From contig DLFX01000187.1 in the NCBI GenBank assembly GCA_002482405.1, positions 2,269-10,321 of the forward strand: a stretch of 8,053 nucleotides of DNA, in the 5' to 3' direction. Below, piece by piece: positions 1-5,046 of this stretch (position 1 is the first letter of the stretch; every line of letters starts with the position of its first letter). A model generated the notes under the pieces. The model did not search any database, was not told the origin of the DNA, and saw only the letters and a list, made by a program, of their open reading frames with translations. Origin of the DNA: Firmicutes bacterium UBA7709 (lineage in GTDB: Bacteria; Bacillota_A; Clostridia; Peptostreptococcales; Anaerovoracaceae). The position numbers and the translations under genes were made by a program.

Positions 1-377
1 ATCAGCGCGTGGCTTTCGCTGGTTGGGATTCCAAACCACCAGGCAGCGACCGCCCACAGAACGATAGCGAACAATGCCGCGCAGAGGGCGATCAGCGCGT
101 CTCCGGAGTTTCCTCCGAAATCTACCATTTTATATATGGTCATTGCCACCGTGGCATTTACCATTGTCATGACAAATACGCCGCAAAAATTAAAAACCGC
201 CGCCATGAGAATTGCAGCGCGTGGTCCCATTGAACGCGTGGAAACGCAAGTCGCGATGGCATTCGGCGCGTCGGTCCATCCGTTGACCAGAATTACGCCC
301 AGTGTCAGCAGTACTGTAACCACGAGAGCCGGATTCGAAAATAATTGAACGATGAAATCTCCTAGTGATACTGTCAT
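1..377 (-). CDS. PiT/PHO4-family inorganic phosphate transporter, N-terminal part
   Basis: Partial gene: the first 125 codons are present and the 3' end lies beyond the left edge. The protein is an integral membrane permease of the PiT (PHO4) family, which imports inorganic phosphate coupled to a cation gradient. Visible support is the family signature VNGWTDAPNAIAT (residues 31-43) followed by STR, and a second conserved segment GIPTSESHAL (116-125). Hydrophobic stretches at about 17-31, 53-80 and 93-114 look like membrane helices. The ATG at 377 is chosen because AAAAGGAGG lies just upstream at good spacing. The gene has its own promoter (404-432), and a terminator stands between it and the small gene upstream, so it is probably its own transcription unit. 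Family assignment is firm; the substrate is inferred from the family. Confidence 0.88.
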   Translation of the reverse strand, partial: MTVSLGDFIVQLFSNPALVVTVLLTLGVILVNGWTDAPNAIATCVSTRSMGPRAAILMAAVFNFCGVFVMTMVNATVAMTIYKMVDFGGNSGDALIALCAALFAIVLWAVAAWWFGIPTSESHAL

Positions 378-403
378 TCCTTTCCTCCTTTTCAAACGAT
401 AAT

Positions 404-432
404 ATAATATCATTTTTAGTCAGGCATTACAA
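404..432 (-). promoter_or_regulatory. Sigma-A promoter of the phosphate transporter gene
   Basis: Reading the minus strand, TTGTAA (432-427), a 17-base spacer and TATTAT (409-404) match a housekeeping promoter. TG at one base upstream of the -10 (412-411) makes it an extended -10. It lies 27 bases before the ATG. A perfect inverted repeat, ACAAT-AAA-ATTGT (429-441), overlaps the -35 and could bind a regulator. No regulator can be named. Confidence 0.6.
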
Positions 433-514
433 TAAAATTGTCGAAACCCCACGGGTCAAAAACCGGTGTCTAAACAGGCGTCCAAATGGCCGGAATCTTG
501 CGCCCTAGAAAGCG

Positions 515-540
515 CCAAAAGCCCCGCATTGCGCGAGGCT
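515..540 (-). terminator. Intrinsic terminator after the small basic protein gene
   Basis: On the minus strand AGCCTCGC (540-533), loop GCAAT, then GCGGGGCT (527-520) form an 8-bp stem with one wobble pair. The stem runs into a short T tract (TTTT, 520-517). It lies 28 bases after the stop codon of the 45-codon gene and before the phosphate transporter promoter, so it separates the two units. The T run is short, so efficiency may be moderate. Confidence 0.6.
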
Positions 541-567
541 TCCACCGATTTCTTTCCATATGCTGTT

Positions 568-705
568 CTACCGGTTGGTATTCGGGCCAAGTCCTTCCTT
601 TTTCGAATTGTGTCCCAGGTTTTGATTCGGGAAGGTTCCGGGCACTGCGCCTTCCTTCATTTTTCTCTCAGGCTTTTTGCCCCCGGATTTATCCTTGCTT
701 TTCAT
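568..705 (-). CDS. Small basic 45-residue protein, possible forespore protein
   Basis: A 45-codon reading frame below the size most gene callers accept. Translation gives a very hydrophilic, Lys/Gly/Asn-rich protein: MKSKDKSGGKKPERKMKEG at the start, then VPGTFPNQNLGHNSKKEG and a LGPNTNR end. It has no membrane segment, cysteine or recognised catalytic motif. The ATG at 705 is supported by GAGGTG six bases upstream, and a terminator follows the stop. A sigma-G-like promoter lies immediately upstream. Small size, basic character, Asn/Gly content and that promoter together suggest a small acid-soluble-type spore protein, but I cannot assign it to a named SASP family. That it is a real gene is likely; its function is inference. 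Confidence 0.6.
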   Translation of the reverse strand: MKSKDKSGGKKPERKMKEGAVPGTFPNQNLGHNSKKEGLGPNTNR

Positions 706-722
706 AAAAATCACCTCGGATT

Positions 723-752
723 TATCATGCCCTTTTACCGGCCAGCGTATGC
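723..752 (-). promoter_or_regulatory. Sigma-G-like (forespore) promoter
   Basis: On the minus strand GCATA (752-748), an 18-base spacer (747-730) and CATGATA (729-723) fit the Bacillus subtilis forespore sigma-G pattern as I know it (GHATR, 18 bases, CATNHTA). It sits in the 77-base gap between the PfkB kinase and the 45-codon gene. Caveat: a start site 6-7 bases past the -10 would leave only about 12 bases before the ATG, placing the ribosome binding site at the very 5' end of the message. Confidence 0.4.
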
Positions 753-782
753 TTTTTATAGCTTTGTTTCATCCGGTTTTTA

Positions 783-1718
783 TTACCCGTTTAAAATCGC
801 TTTGATCTGATCCATATTTTTTACTCCCGAAGTGGCCCCCGCCGATTCCGTGGACGCTGCCGCCACTGCATTGGCAAAGCGCCCGCAGTCCTCCGGTTTC
901 AGGCCGTCCAGCACCGCGGCTATGAAGCCCGCGGCGAAGTTGTCCCCCGCCCCTGTGGTGTCGATGGCTTTTGCCGGAAAAGCGGGAATCAGATGCCTTT
1001 CCCGGCTGTTTTTAACCAGGCAGCCGTCTTTCCCGAGCTTGATGACCACGTTTTTTATTCCATATCCCAGCAGGCAGTCCGCCATTTCATCCGGATTCTC
1101 AAGTCCTGTCAGCATAGCGGCTTCCTCTTCATTTGGCAGGAAATAATCCAGATAAGACAGCGCGTCCGCAATATCCTCTATCGTCTCCCTTGCCGTCATG
1201 GGAACCATGTCGGCAAATGTGACCACTCCATGCTCCCTTGCTGTTTTCAGTATCTTGCCGATGGTCTCCGGGTCCCTGAGCTTGCTGCAAAAGATACTTG
1301 CAAGGGAAACCGCCCTGGCCCGCCCGATAAAATCATAATCGACCTCATCGGAATGAAGGGTGGCAGAGTTTCCATTCTGCGATTTGATGAAATGCCTCTG
1401 TCCGTCCTTTCCGACGACGACGACATTGATCCGGGTCGCCGTCTTTGAATCCCTCCGAAGCCGGCTGTGATCCACCCTTTCCTCCTCGCAGCGCTTTACG
1501 ACGACATCTCCCAATATATCCGTTCCGATCTGGCCCATCAGCGCCGGATTTTTACCGAGCCGCGCCAATATGATGGCCTCATTGAAAGCGTCTCCGCCCG
1601 TGGTCAGGCCGACGTTTTCTACCGTGGTGGTTTCTTCATGAAAGATGCCCTCATCCACCGGTCCGATGGGCAGGTCCATGAGCACTACGCCGATACAGAC
1701 TACGTCAAAACGTTCCAT
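783..1718 (-). CDS. PfkB-family carbohydrate/nucleoside kinase
   Basis: Cytoplasmic ATP-dependent kinase of the PfkB/ribokinase superfamily, 311 residues, a normal length for the family. Visible hallmarks are the N-terminal substrate-side glycine motif GGDAFNEA (residues 41-48) and the C-terminal signature DTTGAGDNFAAGF, with GAGD at 256-259. The Asp of GAGD is the catalytic base in known members. The internal stretch NEEEA is also typical. The ATG at 1718 is preferred over the in-frame ATG at 1739 because GGGAGGG stands five bases before it and is itself codons in the longer version. It overlaps the 3' end of tyrA by 14 bases, so the two are co-transcribed and probably translationally coupled. 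The substrate cannot be read from the sequence. Its place in an aromatic operon is unexplained, since PfkB proteins are not known as shikimate-pathway kinases. Confidence 0.88.
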   Translation of the reverse strand: MERFDVVCIGVVLMDLPIGPVDEGIFHEETTTVENVGLTTGGDAFNEAIILARLGKNPALMGQIGTDILGDVVVKRCEEERVDHSRLRRDSKTATRINVVVVGKDGQRHFIKSQNGNSATLHSDEVDYDFIGRARAVSLASIFCSKLRDPETIGKILKTAREHGVVTFADMVPMTARETIEDIADALSYLDYFLPNEEEAAMLTGLENPDEMADCLLGYGIKNVVIKLGKDGCLVKNSRERHLIPAFPAKAIDTTGAGDNFAAGFIAAVLDGLKPEDCGRFANAVAAASTESAGATSGVKNMDQIKAILNG

Positions 1719-2565
1719 CTGTTCCCTCCCCCGTGCCATCGATTCGGATCTTGCGCTCCGTCCCCTCGTGGAGCAGATCCCACAGCTCCTTTTCCCTGCC
1801 TTCGCTGATGGCGTCCCGGTATTGCTGCAGCCTCCCGATGATGCCGTCGATCTCCGCCGTCAGGTTCTCCCTGTTCAGCATGAAAAGCTCGGTCCACATG
1901 GTCTCATTGAGCTTGGCGACTCTGCTGAGATCCTTATAGCTGCCTGCGGAAAAACCCTTGTGTTTCAGGGATGTGGGGCTCTTCACATAAGCGCTGGATA
2001 TCACGTGGGCAAGCTGGGAGGTAAATGCGATGATGCGGTCATGCTCCTCAGGCGTCGAGAGCTGAACGTGATTGAAACCCAGCGAAAGCCAGAATTTTTT
2101 CAGCCGGTCCATCTCCTGGATGGCCATATCCGTCTGAGGGGTCAAAATCATGGACGCGTGCTTAAATAAGGACTTCTGGGAATGCTCAAACCCGGAAAAC
2201 TCGATCCCCGCCATAGGATGCCCTCCCACATAGGAGAAGCCCTGCGACCCGGCGATGGGGTAGATTTCCGAACAGACCGCCTCCTTGACGCCGCAGCAGT
2301 CGATGACCACGGCTCCCTTTTTAAACCCGCTCCGGTGTTCCTTCACAAATTCCACGGTCGCTCCCGGATAGAGGGCCAAAATGACATAATCACACTCCCT
2401 CATCAAGTCGTCCGTCAGCCTTCCGTCGATGGCCTCCAGCAATTGCGCTTTCAAAATGACCGGTTCCTGCAGATCCGTTCCGTATACCTCATGGTCCGTA
2501 TTCTGTTTGATCGCTTTGGCGATGGACCCTCCGATCAGGCCCAATCCTACGATTCCTGTTTTCAT
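1705..2565 (-). CDS. tyrA: Prephenate dehydrogenase
   Basis: Oxidatively decarboxylates prephenate to 4-hydroxyphenylpyruvate with NAD(P)+, the committed step to tyrosine. The protein has 286 residues. It begins with a Rossmann dinucleotide motif GLGLIGGS (residues 7-14). The prephenate-site motif GHPMAG (115-120, His116) and SQLAHVISSA (183-192, His187) follow, then the DLSRVA segment near 212-217. The usual DxxSVK loop reads DCCGVK here. There is no fused chorismate mutase, and the chain ends without an evident ACT domain, so it is a monofunctional enzyme. The ATG at 2565 is chosen for its AAGGAGG; an in-frame ATG at 2583 is possible. It lies 54 bases after aroF in a duplicated leader sequence, overlaps the downstream kinase gene by 14 bases, and is second in the attenuator-controlled operon. 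Confidence 0.93.
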   Translation of the reverse strand: MKTGIVGLGLIGGSIAKAIKQNTDHEVYGTDLQEPVILKAQLLEAIDGRLTDDLMRECDYVILALYPGATVEFVKEHRSGFKKGAVVIDCCGVKEAVCSEIYPIAGSQGFSYVGGHPMAGIEFSGFEHSQKSLFKHASMILTPQTDMAIQEMDRLKKFWLSLGFNHVQLSTPEEHDRIIAFTSQLAHVISSAYVKSPTSLKHKGFSAGSYKDLSRVAKLNETMWTELFMLNRENLTAEIDGIIGRLQQYRDAISEGREKELWDLLHEGTERKIRIDGTGEGTDGTF

Positions 2566-2622
2566 GACTCCCTCCTTCTCCATGATGTCCTCATGATGTC
2601 TCCCTTCTCCATGATGTCCTCA
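2565..2622 (-). repeat. Tandem duplication at the aroF/tyrA junction
   Basis: Two adjacent 29-base units on the minus strand (2622-2594 and 2593-2565) each start TGAGGACATCATGGAGAAGG, identical for 20 bases, with 24 of 29 positions matching overall. The first unit begins at the aroF stop codon. The second ends at the A of the tyrA start codon. Each unit has a purine-rich ribosome binding site and an ATG, so the tyrA initiation region exists twice. The first copy opens a short frame from 2612 (or from 2594, MRTSWRRRES) whose TGA overlaps the tyrA ATG as ATGA. Confidence 0.85.
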
Positions 2623-3627
2623 CGCCTTGTACGCGAAGGGCAGTATCTGTCTGACGCATTCCGCCAGGTCTTCAAAGGCCTCCGGGGTCAAGGACTGCTG
2701 TCCGTCGCAGAGGGCGCACAGCGGGTCGTTGTGGACCTCGATGAGAAGGCCGTCGGCCCCCACAGCCGCGGCTCCCAGCGCCATGGGCTTCACAAGCCTG
2801 GAAATGCCTGTCCCGTGGCTCGGGTCCACGATGACCGGAAGGTGGCTCATGGTTTTCAGCAGCGGAACTGCGGACAGGTCCAGGGTATTTCTCGCCGCCG
2901 TTTCAAAGGTCCGTATTCCCCTCTCACAGAGGATGATCTGCCCGTTTCCGCCTGCCATGATGTATTCCGCGCTCATGAGCAGCTCCTGAAGCGTGCTGGA
3001 AAGCCCCCTCTTCAGGAGGATCGGTTTCCTGATCCTTCCCAACTCCTTCAGCAGTTCAAAATTCTGCATGTTCCGCGCCCCGACCTGGATCACGTCCACC
3101 TCTTCAAACAGATGAAGCTGGGAAAGGTCCATGATCTCCGTCACGATAGGCAGCCCCGTGATCTTCTTTGCTTCAACCAGAAGCTCGATCCCCTGCTCCC
3201 TCATTCCCTGAAAGGCGTAAGGCGAGGTTCTGGGTTTAAACGCGCCTCCCCTCAGCAGGGCGGCTCCCGACGTTTTCACGCTCTCGGCTACGGATATGAT
3301 CTGCTCCTTGGATTCGACGGAACAGGGCCCGGCGATGAGCTGGAAGTTCCCGCCTCCTATTTTGATCCCGTTTACCTCCACCACCGTATCCTGCGGGTGA
3401 AATTTCCGGTTTGCGTTTTTATAGGGTTCCGAGATCCTCTTCACATCCTCTACGATATCCAGCGCGGCGATCAGATCGATATCCACTGCCGAAGTGTCTC
3501 CGATGAGCCCCAGGATGGTGGTGTTCTTTCCCTGGGAATAATTGATTTCCAGATCCAGACTCTTGAGCCATTGGATCAGATTGTCCAGCTTTTTCTGATT
3601 CGGGTTATCCTTTAATACGACGATCAT
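2620..3627 (-). CDS. aroF: 3-deoxy-7-phosphoheptulonate (DAHP) synthase, class I-beta
   Basis: Condenses phosphoenolpyruvate and erythrose 4-phosphate to DAHP, the first step of the shikimate pathway, in the cytoplasm. At 335 residues it matches the Thermotoga-type enzyme in length and layout. Residues 1 to about 70 form the ferredoxin-like regulatory domain, and the TIM barrel follows. Metal ligands expected for the family are present: Cys102 in GPCSVE, His271 in DPSHG, Glu297 in IEVH and Asp308 in CDGQQS. Phosphate-site motifs KPRTSPYAFQG (131-141), LLKRG (204-208) and CERGIRTFE (234-242) are intact. The N-terminal domain is the site of Tyr/Phe feedback inhibition in the Thermotoga enzyme, so allosteric inhibition is likely. 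AGGAGG lies nine bases before the ATG at 3627. It heads the structural genes of an operon with tyrA and a PfkB kinase, behind a leader peptide and terminator. Confidence 0.96.
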   Translation of the reverse strand: MIVVLKDNPNQKKLDNLIQWLKSLDLEINYSQGKNTTILGLIGDTSAVDIDLIAALDIVEDVKRISEPYKNANRKFHPQDTVVEVNGIKIGGGNFQLIAGPCSVESKEQIISVAESVKTSGAALLRGGAFKPRTSPYAFQGMREQGIELLVEAKKITGLPIVTEIMDLSQLHLFEEVDVIQVGARNMQNFELLKELGRIRKPILLKRGLSSTLQELLMSAEYIMAGGNGQIILCERGIRTFETAARNTLDLSAVPLLKTMSHLPVIVDPSHGTGISRLVKPMALGAAAVGADGLLIEVHNDPLCALCDGQQSLTPEAFEDLAECVRQILPFAYKA

Positions 3628-3675
3628 TTTTTCATTCCTCCTGATTAATATAGTATACGCCCGGTCAGGCGCGTA

Positions 3676-3717
3676 ACGGAAAAATTTCTGTCTATCAAGG
3701 ATTGATGAAATTTCCGT
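3676..3717 (-). other. Secondary hairpin in the aroF 5' leader
   Basis: Between the attenuator terminator and aroF the RNA can form an outer stem (CGGAAATTTC, 3716-3707, with GAAATTTTTCCG, 3688-3677, two-base bulge). An inner perfect ATCAA-TCC-TTGAT lies within it. No T run follows, so it is not a terminator. It could stabilise the read-through transcript or have no role. Confidence 0.4.
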
Positions 3718-3749
3718 AAAAAAACTCCGCAGTGAATTCCACTGCGGAG
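3718..3749 (-). terminator. Attenuator terminator upstream of aroF
   Basis: On the minus strand CTCCGCAGTG (3749-3740), loop GAATT, and CACTGCGGAG (3734-3725) form a perfect 10-bp GC-rich stem, followed directly by seven T (3724-3718). This is a textbook intrinsic terminator. It lies 26 bases after the stop codon of the aromatic leader peptide and 90 bases before the aroF start. It must therefore be read through to express aroF-tyrA unless aroF has a separate promoter, and only weak candidates for one exist. It would also end read-through from the calcium-binding protein gene. Confidence 0.92.
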
Positions 3750-3853
3750 CCTATTCGTCTACTGATGTTTTCTAATTAAAAACAGCATGGGGCGCCTTTT
3801 GCGGTGAAACTCAAACAAGCCTTACTTCCGTAGTAATAGTAGGAAGTAAAGCT
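3740..3853 (-). promoter_or_regulatory. Leader hairpin over the Tyr codons and proposed antiterminator
   Basis: Two structures compete here. First, AGCTTTACTTCC (3853-3842) pairs with GGAAGTAAGGCT (3829-3818), a 12-bp stem with one G-U pair. Its 12-base loop (3841-3830) is exactly the four Tyr codons of the leader peptide. Second, CACCGC-AAAA-GGCGCC (3806-3791), inside the last third of the leader frame, can pair with GGCTCCGCAGTG (3751-3740), the 5' arm of the terminator. That gives five of six pairs in each half with an AAAA bulge. A ribosome stalled on the Tyr codons would leave this segment free, while one reaching the stop codon (3778-3776) would cover part of it. The pairings are seen in the sequence; the regulatory logic is inferred. 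Confidence 0.6.
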
Positions 3854-3892
3854 AACGTAAGCGTATTCTGCTGCAAATACCGGCTTAAACAT
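3776..3892 (-). CDS. Tyr/Phe-rich leader peptide of the aroF-tyrA attenuator
   Basis: A 38-residue frame beginning MFKPVFAAEYAYVSFTS, then YYYYG, and ending in GAPCCF. It contains six Tyr (10, 12, 18-21) and five Phe (2, 6, 15, 29, 38), so 29% of residues are aromatic, including four consecutive Tyr. GGAG lies six bases before the ATG at 3892, and the promoter at 3953-3925 lies directly upstream. The stop codon is followed after 26 bases by a strong terminator and then by aroF and tyrA. This is the classical layout of ribosome-mediated attenuation, as known for pheL and trpL in enterobacteria. Scarce charged tRNA-Tyr would stall the ribosome at codons 18-21 and allow read-through. The peptide itself probably has no other role. 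The Cys residues (26, 36, 37) are not explained by this. Confidence 0.82.
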   Translation of the reverse strand: MFKPVFAAEYAYVSFTSYYYYGSKACLSFTAKGAPCCF

Positions 3893-3924
3893 GACATTCT
3901 CCAAAATCGTTCTTAATTTCTCAT

Positions 3925-3953
3925 ATCATAGCACACTCAAAATGCAATGTCAA
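3925..3953 (-). promoter_or_regulatory. Strong sigma-A promoter of the aromatic operon
   Basis: TTGACA (3953-3948), a 17-base spacer and TATGAT (3930-3925) on the minus strand: a perfect -35 and a one-mismatch -10. Transcription should start near 3918, about 26 bases before the leader peptide ATG. The -35 hexamer contains the TGA stop codon (3952-3950) of the preceding calcium-binding protein gene. There is no room for an operator downstream that I recognise, consistent with control by attenuation. Confidence 0.85.
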
Positions 3954-4996
3954 ATCCTAACGTCTAATTCCTGCATTACCCGGCTTTCTCCGTTTTCAAG
4001 CAGCACAAGCCCGGATTCTCTCAGCGTTCCGGCCATTCCCGACGAATTATACATATTCATCTGGGTGCCGACGCTTCCCAGATAGATCGCCCCGATATTT
4101 TTATCCGTCAGCGCTGCCAGCACGCTGTTTCCCCTCTCGTCGTGATACCAGATCTTCAGGTGATCGAAGATAGAATCGTTCTCATCGATCCAGCCGTTGC
4201 CGTCCTCGTCGTAGGCCGCCAGCTCTCCGTAGCCGTCGTCTGTCTGCGGACCGAAAAGCTCTCTTCCGTCGTCTATCGTCCCGTTATCGTTCTTGTCCAG
4301 CACCAGATAGCCGCTGTTTGCGCCGAGCATCCGCAAGGTATCCTGTCTGCCGTCAAAGTCGATGTCAAAGGACATCGTCCTGTCCGTAAAGGAGGCCAGT
4401 CCGCCGTCGAAATTGATCACCAGCGGGTCTTTCAGGGCGTCGCCTGCCTTGAGCTCGAAACTGCTCTGCCTAACGATCGCCTGATCGATGTTGAAATTCA
4501 GATTTAATTTGATTTCCCTGCCGTCAGCGGTTTTTACAACGCCTTCTGCTGCAAAGGAAACCCTGCTCCTTTCGGTCTGTATCTCGTTGCGGTTATAGAT
4601 CAGACCAAACCCTGCGGAGGGTTGCCCGCCGCCGGAGACCCGCGTCAGATTTCCTGCGAACTGTCCGCTTCTATCGTAACTCCCGGATGACGGCCTGACC
4701 TTCGGTACGTTGAGCTTGACCTTTTTCCCGCTTAACCGGGAAAGAAACTCTTCAAGCATCATAACGATCAAGTCCACCTGACGAGCCTCAGGATCCTCAA
4801 CCGTTTCAGATATGGATGACGATGCCGAGTTGCTGATGCGTGCGGTCTGGCGTGAAAACTCCTGGACATCCACCGCCGCACCTGCGTTTGAAGATCCCTG
4901 ACCCGTCACCCACATGTTCAGCTCTTCGTCAACATACGAAGCCGCCGTAGTCTGGCTGCTCCCCTGCAGATTCATGTGTGCGCTTTCGATTCTCAT
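3950..4996 (-). CDS. Protein with EF-hand-like calcium-binding loops, function unknown
   Basis: A 348-residue protein that I cannot name. The first 120 residues are Ser/Gly/Gln-rich and low in hydrophobicity, beginning MRIESAHMNLQGSSQ; residues 75-90 could be a short amphipathic helix. The C-terminal half has three Asp-rich loops resembling EF-hand or dockerin calcium sites: DIDFDGRQD (211-219), DKNDNGTIDDG (234-244) and DEDGNGWIDEND (263-274), each with Asp/Asn at alternating positions and a central Gly. The segments around them (RELFG, GELAAYD, FDHLKIW) recur in bacterial VCBS/EF-hand proteins as I remember them. No signal peptide, membrane anchor or catalytic motif is visible. AAGGGGGT precedes the ATG at 4996. 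A sigma-D-like promoter lies 51 bases upstream, hinting at a motility link. It is a single-gene unit whose end overlaps the aromatic operon promoter. Confidence 0.8.
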   Translation of the reverse strand: MRIESAHMNLQGSSQTTAASYVDEELNMWVTGQGSSNAGAAVDVQEFSRQTARISNSASSSISETVEDPEARQVDLIVMMLEEFLSRLSGKKVKLNVPKVRPSSGSYDRSGQFAGNLTRVSGGGQPSAGFGLIYNRNEIQTERSRVSFAAEGVVKTADGREIKLNLNFNIDQAIVRQSSFELKAGDALKDPLVINFDGGLASFTDRTMSFDIDFDGRQDTLRMLGANSGYLVLDKNDNGTIDDGRELFGPQTDDGYGELAAYDEDGNGWIDENDSIFDHLKIWYHDERGNSVLAALTDKNIGAIYLGSVGTQMNMYNSSGMAGTLRESGLVLLENGESRVMQELDVRI

Positions 4997-5046
4997 TTTT
5001 ACTACCCCCTTGCGTCCACAGCATATAGATACACTCTGTACTTATT

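Noticed and set aside
466..810. Plus-strand frames of 114 and 73 codons across the left intergenic region
   Set aside because: They run antisense over the small basic gene, its promoter and terminator, and lack a ribosome binding site.
1719..1739. Longer PfkB kinase start adding MARGREQ
   Set aside because: Those codons contain the GGGAGGG ribosome binding site of the ATG at 1718, which fits family N-termini better.
2182..3615. A 477-codon open frame on the plus strand opposite aroF and the start of tyrA
   Set aside because: It is the antisense shadow of two clearly identified enzymes, has no recognisable motifs, and spans the intergenic repeat. Its openness follows from codon bias on the opposite strand.
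3647..3680. Independent aroF promoter using TATACT or TATATT
   Set aside because: The hexamers at -35 distance match TTGACA at only one or two positions and there is no extended -10.
3776..3892. Leader frame as a secreted or modified peptide (RiPP) precursor, because of its three Cys and aromatic content
   Set aside because: No modification or export genes nearby, no leader-core layout, and the promoter-peptide-terminator-aroF order explains it better.
3628..3960. T-box riboswitch upstream of aroF
   Set aside because: The upstream RNA is short, a translated frame fills most of it, and no conserved T-box sequence is seen before the terminator.
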